NCBI RefSeq assembly: GCF_016863255.1
Contig: NZ_BOON01000024.1
Span: 1 to 64,000 of the forward strand
Origin: Planosporangium mesophilum
GTDB lineage: Bacteria; Actinomycetota; Actinomycetes; Mycobacteriales; Micromonosporaceae
Length of the DNA: 64,000 bases
Direction: 5' to 3'
The stretch's first letter is position 1; each line of letters opens with the position of its first letter. This document shows positions 54,203-62,743 of the stretch, piece after piece. The translations under genes were made by a program, and so were the position numbers. The notes under the pieces were generated by a model that saw only the letters and a program-made list of their open reading frames with translations, was not told the origin of the DNA and made no database searches.

Positions 54203-56791
54203 TTACGCGCCGGGTCGCGTGCCGGCCGGCTGCTCGTCCCAGGCGCGGGCCTTGCGGATCTCGTCGAAGAAGCCCAGCAGTCGGTTGAGCTCCGACGTGT
54301 CGGCCTTGCCCTCCTCGCGTGCCGCCTTCGCGCTCTTGGTCCCCGAGGTGCGGTGGGAGCGGATCTCGGTGCGCTGCAGCAGCTCCTGCGGGTCCTCCGC
54401 CTGCTCCCGGGCCGGCTCGCGGAGGGCGGGCATCGGCGGCGGGGTCGGCTGGTGGACGGCCGGCATGGGTGGCGGGGTCGGCTGGTGGACCGGTTGCGCC
54501 ATCGGCTGGTGGACCGGGTGCGGCATCGGCGACGTCGGCATCGGCGATATCGGTGCAGGGTTGGGCTGCCGCGCACCACGCGGCTGCCCGTTGGGCTGGT
54601 GGGCACCGGGTACCGGCTGTCCGTTCGGCTGGCGGGCCGGGCGGCCCGACGGTGCCGAGGGCTGCTGGAGCGGCGGCCGGGTCGCCTGCGGGCCGGCCGG
54701 CTGGTACGCGCCGTACCCCGGCTGGCGGCCGCCACGCGGCGGCGCCATCGGCGGCGAGGGAGGACCCATCGACGGCGGCCCCATCGGCGGGCCGGGCTTG
54801 CGGCGGGGCCGCGTCGGTGCCGAGAGCGGCTCGCGGACGGCGTACGACGCCTGCCGGGCCGGCTCGTCGGCTGGCTGCACCGGGTATCCGTTGGCCGCGG
54901 GTGCCGGCTGCGGCGCCGGGTAGGACGCGGGTGCGGGAACCGGGGGAGTGAGCTGGCGGCCCGACGGCGCGGGCGGACCCGACGGCGGCGTCGGAGTCGG
55001 CTGGTACACCGGCTGCGGCGGGTACGGCGTCGGCTGCCGGAGCGCCGGCGACGGCACCTCGCGGACCGCGTGCGACGGCGGTGGGGTCAGCTCCCGCGCC
55101 GCGTGCGACGGCGGTGGGGTCAGCTCCCGCGCCGCATGCGACGGCGGTGGGGTCAGCTCCCGCGCCGCGTGCGACGGCGGCGGCGTCAGCTCGCGAACGG
55201 CGGACGCCGACGGCGTGAGCTCGCGGGCGGCGTGGGACGGTGTCGTCAGCTCGCGGGCGGCGCGGGACGGCGGGGTCAACTCACGCGCTGCGTGGGACGG
55301 CGGCGGCGTGGGCGTTGGCTGGTAGAGCGGCTGCGGCGGGTACGGCGTCGGCTGCTGCACCGGCGGGGTGAGCTGGCGCGCGGCGTGCGACGGCGCCGGA
55401 GTCGGGGTCGGCTGGTAGACCGGCTGCGGCGGGTACGGCGTCGGCTCCCGGAGGGCGTGCGACGCGCGGGACGGCGCCTCGGGGGCCGCGTGAGCCCGGC
55501 GGCGACCGCCGGAGGGGATGACCCGGATCTCGGCCACAGCGGGGAGTTGCTCGGTCAGCACGGTGGCGAGCCGCATCACGTCGTCGCCGGCACCGCGCGG
55601 GACCGCGAACCGGACGCGGGGTCGCGCGTCGGCGGGCAGGTGCTCCAGCAGCGTGGTGACCAGGTCGGCCGGTGGCGGCAGGTACCCGCCGGTCGGCGCC
55701 CCCACGACGACGGTGCACTCGTCGACGTCGAGCGGCAGCGTGCGCGCCCAGTCGGCGGACTCCGTCGCCTGGGCCGGGCGGATCCAGATACCCGCCTCGA
55801 TCATCTCGGCGACCCAGCCGCCGCCGAGCGCGAAGGTGGCCGGCGCGACGGGCTGGGACAGCAGGTCGGTCACGGGGTTGACCCAGTCGGTCGGCTCGAC
55901 CGACGACGCCCGTGGATCGAAGCGCTGCTCATGGACGAACGGCCGCCACCGCGGACGTCCGTCGGCGTCGATGGTGACGAGCGCGCGCTGACCGCCGGAC
56001 CCGTACAGCGGCAGGCCCGTGCGGGCGCGGGTGGGAGCCCCGAGCAGGGACGCCGCGACCTCGCCGAGCCGGCCGTCGGCCACCGGCTCCGGCCCGTACG
56101 GCGTGAAGATGAGGCGCTCCGCCGTCCGGCGGGGCAGGATGGCCAGCGCGCGGGCGAGTTCGTCGCGCTGCAACGGCTTCTCGTCGGGGTGCGACACGAT
56201 GAGGGCCGGATCGTCCGGATCGACCGGCACCGAGTAGACCAGGTCGGTCATGCTGCGGTACCCGGAGCGGTGCAGCCACAGGCCGGCCGGCACCTGCTCG
56301 ACCACCAGGTCGTTGCCCAGGTCGCCGACCTCACCGAGGTCGGGGTCCCAGTGCGGCGCAGGGTAGCGCCAGCCGACCCGCGACGGGGCGCTGCCGGGGG
56401 CGAACCGCCACCAGCCACCGGGGCGCTGCGCGCCGCGCCCGGCGGCCGCGAAGAGCGAGCCACCGGGGACGCCGAGCAAGGGGCCGGCCGGTGCGATGAC
56501 CTCGACCCCGAGGCGGGTGGCGAGCTGGTAGGCCGGGGCGGGCCGGTCGTCGTGCAGGCATCCGCTGTTCCAGGCGACGAGCCGAACCCGGTTGCAGCGC
56601 GCCGGGAACTGGTCGGCCAGCGCGTCGGCGAGTTCGTTCATCATCGCCGGAAGAAGGCGAAGGGTGTGCGAGGTGACAACCACGGGGAATTCGGTGGAGC
56701 CGGATGCCTTCGCGACCAGCGACGTCATGCCTGCGCCCGGCTCGGGCCCGGAGTGCACCATGGCACATCCGGACACCCATGTGAGGCGCAT
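54203..56791 (-). CDS. large Pro-rich repeat protein with globular N-terminus
   Basis: An approximately 862-residue protein. About the first 440 residues are globular and contain alternating alpha/beta segments (FPVVVTSHTLRLLPAMMNEL..., LVYSVPVDPDDPALIVSHPDEK, ECTVVVGAPTGGYLPPPADL, RVRFAVPRGAGDD) without a motif I recognise. The rest is Pro/Gln/Ala-rich and repetitive, with units such as PPSHAARELTP (at least four), TPYPPQPVYQPTPTP (three) and PMPAVHQPTPP, then a short charged C-terminal helix (RTEIRSHRTSGTKSAK...LNRLLGFFDEIRKARAW). No signal peptide. Start is uncertain: ATG 56791, 56761 or 56728. A scaffold role, e.g. at the cell pole or in secretion, is possible but unproven. Confidence 0.75.
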   Translation of the reverse strand: MRLTWVSGCAMVHSGPEPGAGMTSLVAKASGSTEFPVVVTSHTLRLLPAMMNELADALADQFPARCNRVRLVAWNSGCLHDDRPAPAYQLATRLGVEVIAPAGPLLGVPGGSLFAAAGRGAQRPGGWWRFAPGSAPSRVGWRYPAPHWDPDLGEVGDLGNDLVVEQVPAGLWLHRSGYRSMTDLVYSVPVDPDDPALIVSHPDEKPLQRDELARALAILPRRTAERLIFTPYGPEPVADGRLGEVAASLLGAPTRARTGLPLYGSGGQRALVTIDADGRPRWRPFVHEQRFDPRASSVEPTDWVNPVTDLLSQPVAPATFALGGGWVAEMIEAGIWIRPAQATESADWARTLPLDVDECTVVVGAPTGGYLPPPADLVTTLLEHLPADARPRVRFAVPRGAGDDVMRLATVLTEQLPAVAEIRVIPSGGRRRAHAAPEAPSRASHALREPTPYPPQPVYQPTPTPAPSHAARQLTPPVQQPTPYPPQPLYQPTPTPPPSHAARELTPPSRAARELTTPSHAARELTPSASAVRELTPPPSHAARELTPPPSHAARELTPPPSHAARELTPPPSHAVREVPSPALRQPTPYPPQPVYQPTPTPPSGPPAPSGRQLTPPVPAPASYPAPQPAPAANGYPVQPADEPARQASYAVREPLSAPTRPRRKPGPPMGPPSMGPPSPPMAPPRGGRQPGYGAYQPAGPQATRPPLQQPSAPSGRPARQPNGQPVPGAHQPNGQPRGARQPNPAPISPMPTSPMPHPVHQPMAQPVHQPTPPPMPAVHQPTPPPMPALREPAREQAEDPQELLQRTEIRSHRTSGTKSAKAAREEGKADTSELNRLLGFFDEIRKARAWDEQPAGTRPGA
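55068..55200 (-). repeat. 33-bp tandem repeat (PPSHAARELTP units)
   Basis: Four nearly identical 33-bp copies (period seen at 55072, 55105, 55138 and 55171) followed by degenerate copies to about 55300. Each encodes one 11-residue PPSHAARELTP unit on the minus strand. The near-identity at DNA level indicates recent expansion by slippage or recombination. Confidence 0.88.
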
Positions 56792-57096
56792 GTCAGGCCA
56801 GTGCCTGAGACTGAGCTGCACTGAAAAGGTCACCCTCCGTGAGGATATTCCGGCGGTGGCGCGTCGGTGATCGTACCTCAAATTCCGAGACCGAACGTTT
56901 AACTGCCGCCAAGCACAATTCGCCTCTCGCACGCGTAGCGCAACCCCGACGCGCCGGTCACGTTGAGTATCTAGCCGTTCACCGCTTGCCGGGTGACGGT
57001 CGACACGCCGAGGTGTGACCGGTCGGAGGCGCGGCGGCCGCAGAAAGATCGTTCTAGATCATGTTTTCCCGCGATTGCGCGTGGTAGTGATGTTGC
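56792..57096. other. 305-bp divergent region upstream of fdh operon
   Basis: Less GC-rich than its surroundings. Near fdhA it holds GATCGTTCTAGATC (57047-57060) and TAGTGA (57085-57090) as a possible -10 that would give a leaderless fdhA transcript, since no Shine-Dalgarno precedes ATG 57097. No gene was found. Confidence 0.45.
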
Positions 57097-60000
57097 ATGG
57101 GCGTGCGCACCTGGATCGAGGGCTGGCCGGTCTACCGTCAGCTCACCGGTACCGACCCGCTGGGGCGCGGGCTCGCCGCGATGTCGCCGCGCTCGGCGGA
57201 GCTGCGGCCGCGTACCGAGACCGCGGACTCGATGGCCAGGTCGGTCTGTCCTTATTGTGCGGTCGGCTGCGGCCAGCGGGTGTACGTCAAGGACGGCCGG
57301 GTCACCCAGATCGAGGGCGACCCCGATTCGCCGATCAACCGGGGACGGCTGTGTCCCAAGGGTGCGGCCAGCAAGAACCTCGTGACCAGCAAGTTCCGTC
57401 AGACCAGGGTGCGCTACCGCCGGCCGTACTCGACCGAGTGGGAGGACCTGGACCTCGACACGGCGATGGACATGATCGCCGACCGGGTCATCGCCGCCCG
57501 GGCCGCCCGGTGGGAGGACGTCGACGACTCCGGCCGGCCGCTCAACCGCACGCTGGGCTTCTCGGGTCTGGGCGGCGCGACGCTGGACAACGAGGAGAAC
57601 TACCTCATCAAGAAGCTGTTCACCGCCCTGGGCGCGATCCAGATCGAGAACCAGGCCCGGATTTGACACTCGTCCACCGTCCCCGGTCTGGGGACCAGCC
57701 TCGGCCGCGGCGGCGCCACCAACTTCCAGCAGGACCTCGCCAACGCTGACTGCATCATCATCCAGGGCTCGAACATGGCCGAGTGCCATCCGGTCGGGTT
57801 CCAGTGGGTCATGGCCGCGAAGGAGCGGGGCGCGAGAGTCATCCACGTCGACCCGCGGTTCACCCGTACCAGTGCCGTGGCCAACACGTACGTGCCGATC
57901 CGCGCCGGCTCGGACATCGCGTTCATGGGCGGGATCGTGAAGTACATCCTGGACAACGAGCTGGACTTCCGGGAGTACGTGCTCGCCTACACCAACGCGG
58001 CGACCATCGTCAGCGACGACTTCTGCGACACCGAGGACCTCGACGGGCTGTTCTCCGGCTACGACCCGGAGCTGGGCGTCTACGACCCGACGACGTGGCA
58101 GTACGAGGGCCATGAGGCCGCCGTCGAGCCGCGCGACCCGGCCATGGAGCGGGAGACGGCGATGCCGATGCAGCACGAGTCGCACGGGCCGGGCGTCTCC
58201 GCCCGGGTCCGCCGCGACGAGACGCTGCAGCACCCGCGCTGCGTGTACCAGCTCCTCAAGCGGCACTTCTCCCGGTACACGCCGGAGATGGTGGAGAAGG
58301 TCTGCGGCGTACCGCGGGAGAGGTTCCTCGACGTCGCCCGGGCCTGGACGGAGAACTCGGGCCGGGAGCGCACCACCGCGCTGGTCTACGCGGTCGGCTG
58401 GACCCAGCACACCACCGGCGCGCAGACGATCCGTACCGGTGCGATCATCCAGCTGCTGCTGGGCAACGTCGGGCGGCCGGGCGGCGGCGTCATGGCGCTG
58501 CGCGGGCACGCCTCCATCCAGGGCTCGACGGACATCCCGACGCTGTTCAACCTGCTGCCCGGCTACCTGCCGATGCCCAACGCGGTGCTGCACCCCACGT
58601 ACTCCGACTGGGTCACCAGCATCTGCCATCCGGAGCAGAAGGGATTCTGGTACAAGGCGCCGGCGTACTGCGCGAGCCTGCTCAAGGCGTACTGGGGCGA
58701 CAAGGCGACGCCGGACAACGACTTCTGCTACGGGTACATGCCGCGCCTGACCGGCGACCACGGCATCTACAAGCAGGTCCTCGACATGATCGACGGCAAG
58801 ATCAAGGGGTACTTCCTGATGGGGCAGAACCCCGCTGTCGGCTCGATGAACGGCCGGGCCCAGCGACTGGGCATGGGCAACCTGGACTGGCTGGTGGTGC
58901 GCGACCTGTTCGAGATCGAGAGCGCCACGTTCTGGAAGAACAGCGTCGAGGTCGAGACCGGCGAGATCGTCCCCGAGGAGTGCCCCACCGAGGTGTTCTT
59001 CATGCCGGCGGCGTCCCATGTGGAGAAGGAGGGCACCTTCACCCAGACCCAGCGGCTGCTGCAGTGGCGGGAGAAGGCGCTCGACCCGCCGGGCGACGCC
59101 CGCTCGGACCTGTGGTTCTTCTTCCATCTGGGCCGCATCATCCGCGAGAAACTGGCCGGCTCGCCGCTGCGCCGGGACCGCCCGATCCTGGACCTGGCCT
59201 GGAACTACCCGACGCACGGGCCGCACGAGGAGCCGAGCGCCGAGGCGGTGCTGCGCGAGATCAACGGGTACGCCGTCGACACCGGCCTCACGCTGCGGAC
59301 GTTCGGCCAGCTACGCGACGACGGCTCGACGGTCTGCGGCGCCTGGATCTACTGCGGAGTCTTCGCCGACGGGGTCAACCAGGCCAACCGGCGCCGGCCA
59401 GGCAAGGAACAGACCTGGGTGGCGCCCGAGTGGGGCTGGGCCTGGCCGTCCAACCGGCGCATCCTGTACAACCGTGCCTCGGCCGACCCGGAGGGCCGGC
59501 CGTGGAGCGAGCGCAAGGCCTACCTCTGGTGGGACGAGACGAAGGGCTGCTGGGACGGGTACGACGACCCCGACTTCGAGAAGACGAAGCCGCCGACCTA
59601 CCGGCCGGGACCCGAGGCCGAGGGTACGGAGGCGATCGCCGGCGATGACCCGTTCATCATGCAGGGCGACGGGAAGGGCTGGCTGTACGCCCCGTCGGGG
59701 CTGCTGGACGGGCCGCTGCCGACGCACTACGAGCCGCCGGAGTCGCCGGTGCGCAACCCGCTGTACGGGCAGCAGGCCAACCCGGTCCGCAAGGTGTACG
59801 ACCGGCCGGAGAACATCACCCACCCGAGCCCGCCCGAGCCGCACACCGACGTGTTCCCGTACGTGTTCACCATCGCCCGGCTCACCGAGCACCACACGGC
59901 CGGCGGGATGAGCCGGTACGTCGAGCACCTGGCGGAGCTTCAGCCGGAGATGTTCTTCGAGGTGTCGCCGGAACTGGCCGCCGAGCGGGGACTGACCCAT

Positions 60001-60387
60001 CTGGACTTCGGCCACGTGGTCACCGCGCGCGGCGCGGTCGAGGGGAAGGTGCTGGTCACCGACCGGCTCACCCCGCTGCGGGTGGGCAATCGGGCGGTCC
60101 ACCAGATCTGGCTGCCCTACCACTGGGGACCCGGGGGGTGGTCCAAGGGAGACTCGGCCAACGACCTGTTCACAATGGTCCTTGATCCGAATGTCCTGAT
60201 TCAGGAAGGCAAGGCCGGCACCTGCGATGTCCGACCGGGGCGGCGGCCGCACGGAAAGGAACTCGTGGATTATCTGAACGAGTACCGGCGGCGGGCCGGA
60301 AACCTCGAATACCACCAGACGCCAATCATCACCACGGACGCAGTTCACGAGTCACACCGGCGCGGGAGGCCCGACGATGGAAGTTGA
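57097..60387 (+). CDS. fdhA: formate dehydrogenase alpha subunit, selenocysteine-containing
   Basis: A 1096-residue molybdenum/tungsten-bis-MGD formate dehydrogenase oxidising formate to CO2. The N-terminal [4Fe-4S] site is C51-x2-C54-x3-C58-x27-C86. An in-frame TGA at 57664-57666 encodes residue 190 in NQARI-U-HSSTVPGLGTSLGRGG, exactly the position of selenocysteine in FdnG/FdoG/FdhF (NQARV-U-H). Reading frame and homology continue without shift on both sides, and a SECIS-like hairpin follows. The second half contains the FDH signatures QNPAVGSMNGRAQRLGMG and the C-terminal molybdopterin-binding domain with HTAGGMSRYV. No twin-arginine signal, so the enzyme should face the cytoplasm. Its stop overlaps fdhB by 11 bp. 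An automatic annotation will split it at the TGA. Confidence 0.93.
57664..57695 (+). promoter_or_regulatory. UGA selenocysteine codon and SECIS element
   Basis: TGA 57664-57666 is followed after 12 nt by GTCCCC (57679-57684), loop GGTCT (57685-57689) and GGGGAC (57690-57695). A short hairpin with a GGUCU loop at this distance is the arrangement by which E. coli fdhF mRNA recruits SelB-tRNA(Sec). Being inside the coding region, its bases also encode TVPGLGT. Confidence 0.9.
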
Positions 60388-61495
60388 GAACAGAGGGCTG
60401 CGCGACGAGCGGGTGATCCGGGAGAACAGGCTCTACGGGCCGCTCGACCCCGCGCCGGAGGCGGGGTACGGCATGGACGCCCCGCCGCGGATGGGCTTCT
60501 TCACCGACACCAGCGTGTGTATCGGATGCAAGGCCTGCGAGGTGGCCTGCAAGGAGTGGAACAACGTTCCCGAGACCGGCCTGGACCTGCTCGGCATGTC
60601 GTTCGACAACACCGGCGACCTGACCGCGAACTCGTGGCGCCACGTCGCCTTCATCGAGCAGCCGGTGTCCCGCGAGAAGCTGGCCGACCGGGGGGTCGCC
60701 GTCGGCGGGCAGGCCGGCAACGAGCCGCCGGCCTTCGAGGGGCTGCCGACCTCCAGGACGGCCGCACCGGAGATGGCCGCGCGGGCGGCGACCACCGGCA
60801 AGGAGACCGGCACGGAGCCGGGCGTGCCGCCCAGCCCCGAGCCGGGCGCCGCGGTCGAGATGGCGACCGAGTTCCTCGGCATGCCGTCGTCCGTGCTCCC
60901 CGGCCGGCTGCCGGGTGGTGAGCGCACCGACTTCCGCTGGCTGATGATGTCCGACGTCTGCAAGCACTGCACCCACGCCGGCTGCCTGGACGTCTGCCCG
61001 ACCGGGGCGCTGTTCCGCACCGAGTTCGGCACGGTCGTGGTGCAGGAGGACATCTGCAACGGCTGCGGGTACTGCATCTCGGGCTGCCCGTACGGCGTGA
61101 TCGACCAGCGCAAGGACGACGGCCGGGCGTGGAAGTGCACGCTGTGCTACGACCGGCTCAAGGACGACATGATGCCGGCCTGCGCCAAGGCGTGCCCGAC
61201 CGAGTCGATCCAGTACGGACCGCTGGACGAACTGCGCGAGCGGGCGGCGCGCCGGCTCGAGAAGCTGCATGAGCAGGGCGAGACGGCGGCCCGGCTCTAC
61301 GGCAACGACCCGGAGGACGGTGTCGGCGGCGACGGCGCGTTCTTCCTGCTGCTGGACGAGCCCGAGGTGTACGGGCTGCCGCCGGACCCGGTGGTGCCCA
61401 CCCGCGACGCGCCCGCCATGTGGAAGCGCGCCGGGATGGCCGCGCTGACCATGGCCGCGGCCGCCGCGGTCGCGTTCGTGGGCCGTCGGTCGTGA
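60377..61495 (+). CDS. fdhB: formate dehydrogenase beta (iron-sulfur) subunit
   Basis: A 372-residue ferredoxin-like electron-transfer subunit with 16 cysteines for four [4Fe-4S] clusters: C48/51/54/58, C195/198/203/207, C227/230/233/237 and C254/257/269/273. Between the first and second set there is a long low-complexity insert (about residues 95-185, with EPGVPPSPEPG) longer than in FdnH/FdoH. A hydrophobic helix near the C-terminus (MAALTMAAAAAVAFVG) could anchor it to the membrane. It should pass electrons from FdhA to the NrfD-type subunit. ATG 60377 lies within the end of fdhA, and its TGA overlaps the GTG of a small downstream frame. Confidence 0.93.
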   Translation: MEVENRGLRDERVIRENRLYGPLDPAPEAGYGMDAPPRMGFFTDTSVCIGCKACEVACKEWNNVPETGLDLLGMSFDNTGDLTANSWRHVAFIEQPVSREKLADRGVAVGGQAGNEPPAFEGLPTSRTAAPEMAARAATTGKETGTEPGVPPSPEPGAAVEMATEFLGMPSSVLPGRLPGGERTDFRWLMMSDVCKHCTHAGCLDVCPTGALFRTEFGTVVVQEDICNGCGYCISGCPYGVIDQRKDDGRAWKCTLCYDRLKDDMMPACAKACPTESIQYGPLDELRERAARRLEKLHEQGETAARLYGNDPEDGVGGDGAFFLLLDEPEVYGLPPDPVVPTRDAPAMWKRAGMAALTMAAAAAVAFVGRRS

Positions 61496-61611
61496 TCGTC
61501 GGTACGTCGGCGGGCGTGGTCCCCGGGTCCGTAGGCATGGGGTCCGTAGGCATGTTCGGCGGTGCGGTCGTCCCGACCGTCGCCGCGCTTCAGGGAGGGT
61601 TGTTGTCGTGA
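61492..61611 (+). CDS. candidate 39-residue hydrophobic protein in fdh operon
   Basis: A short frame fills the gap between fdhB and nrfD exactly: GTG 61492 overlaps the fdhB stop (GTGA) and its own TGA (61609-61611) overlaps the nrfD GTG (61608). The peptide is Gly/Val-rich and hydrophobic (VIVGTSAGVVPGSVGMG, then MFGGAVVPTVAALQGGLLS) and could form one membrane helix. About 85% of its codons end in G or C, like neighbouring genes. It includes a 15-bp tandem repeat. It could be a small accessory subunit, or a translational bridge only. No ribosome site of its own. Confidence 0.5.
   Translation: MIVGTSAGVVPGSVGMGSVGMFGGAVVPTVAALQGGLLS
61525..61554 (+). repeat. 15-bp perfect tandem duplication
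   Basis: GGGTCCGTAGGCATG occurs twice in tandem (61525-61539 and 61540-61554). It is in frame with the small coding frame (repeat GSVGM) so preserves it. Confidence 0.85.
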
Positions 61612-62729
61612 CCGCCGGTGAGATGAGTAGCGCGGACCGCCGGGCCGCGAGTCGCGAGCCGGCGGGCCGGCCGCCGGTCGGTGACCGTTTCCGTGACTTC
61701 AAGGAAGGCCGGCGCGGTGGCGGTGGACGGCGCGGCGGCGGTGGCGGCGGCGAGCGGTCGATGGTGCCGCAGGCCGAGTTCCGGTCGTACTACGGCCGGC
61801 CGATCCTCAAGCCGCCGGTCTGGCACCACGACATCGCGGCCTACCTGTTCACCGGCGGCCTCGCCGCCGGCTCCTCGATGATCGCGGCCGGCGCCGACCT
61901 GACCGGCCGGCCGGTACTGCGCCGGGTGGGCCGGCTGACCTCGCTCGCCGCGGTCGGTGCCAGTACCTACTTCCTGATCAACGACCTGGGCCGCCCGGAG
62001 CGGTTCCACCACATGCTGCGGGTGGCCAAACCGACCTCGCCGATGTCGGTGGGTACCTGGATCCTGGCCACCTTCGGCCCGGCCGCCGGGGTCGCGGCCG
62101 TCGCCGAGGTGGCACCCTTGCTGCCCGAGCGCGGGCTGCTCGGGCTGGCCCGGCGGATCCTGCCGCCGGTCGGCCGGGGCGCCAACCTGGTGGCCGCCGT
62201 CATGGCTCCACCGCTGGCCACGTACACCGCGGTGCTGCTGGCGCACACCGCCGTGCCGTCCTGGAACCGGGCGTACCCGTACCTGCCGTTCGTCTTCGCC
62301 GGCAGCGCGTCGGCGGCGGCGTCGGGGGTGGGGCTGATCGCGGCGCCGCTGGAGGAGACCGGTCCGGTGCGGCGGCTCGCGGTCGCCGGCGCGGCGCTGG
62401 ACCTGGCGGCGATGCGGCAGGTCGAGCACTCGATGGGGGTCGTGAGCGAGCCCTACCAGTTGGGGCGCCAGGGCCGGTTGCTGCGGGCGGCCCGCGCGTT
62501 CACCGTTGGCGGGGCGGTCGGCGCCCTGCTGAGCCGGCGCAGCCGGCTGCTGTCCGCGCTCTCCGGGGCCTCGTTGGTCGTCGGGTCGCTGCTGACCCGG
62601 TTTGGTGTCTTCGAAGCTGGTAAGGCATCCGCCGAGGACCCGAAGTACACGGTGGTCCCGCAGCGGCAGCGGCTGGAGGCACGGGGCGTGGCCGAGGTGG
62701 AGAAGGTGAACGTGCCGGAGCCCGACTGA
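61608..62729 (+). CDS. nrfD: NrfD/PsrC-type membrane subunit of formate dehydrogenase
   Basis: A 373-residue polytopic membrane protein of the NrfD (polysulfide reductase PsrC) family. A cytoplasmic Gly/Arg-rich head (to residue 50) precedes the conserved YYGRPILKPPVWHHDIAAYLFTGGLAAGSSM opening, LINDLGRPERFHHMLRVAKPTSPMSVGTWIL (the family's quinone-side signature) and further helices. There are no heme histidines as in FdnI; electrons from FdhB would go directly to menaquinone. GGGAGGG lies 11 nt before GTG 61608. It completes an FdhA-FdhB-NrfD complex at the cytoplasmic membrane. Confidence 0.88.
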   Translation: MTAGEMSSADRRAASREPAGRPPVGDRFRDFKEGRRGGGGRRGGGGGGERSMVPQAEFRSYYGRPILKPPVWHHDIAAYLFTGGLAAGSSMIAAGADLTGRPVLRRVGRLTSLAAVGASTYFLINDLGRPERFHHMLRVAKPTSPMSVGTWILATFGPAAGVAAVAEVAPLLPERGLLGLARRILPPVGRGANLVAAVMAPPLATYTAVLLAHTAVPSWNRAYPYLPFVFAGSASAAASGVGLIAAPLEETGPVRRLAVAGAALDLAAMRQVEHSMGVVSEPYQLGRQGRLLRAARAFTVGGAVGALLSRRSRLLSALSGASLVVGSLLTRFGVFEAGKASAEDPKYTVVPQRQRLEARGVAEVEKVNVPEPD

Positions 62730-62743
62730 CGGAGGACGGCACG

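Noticed and set aside
55068-55300. CRISPR-like regular repeats
   Set aside because: The period is 33 bp with no unique spacers and the units are in frame within a coding region.
53963-56824. 953-codon plus-strand frame opposite the Pro-rich protein
   Set aside because: Arg/Gly repeat translation mirrors the repeats of the real minus-strand gene; no start context.
57097-57666. Apparent short FDH fragment ending at TGA, as if a pseudogene or frameshift
   Set aside because: The downstream frame is the same, the residue is the known selenocysteine position, and a SECIS hairpin follows.
61492-61607. Treating the fdhB-nrfD gap as simple non-coding spacer
   Set aside because: Exact GTGA overlaps at both ends and codon bias favour a coding frame, though only at moderate confidence.
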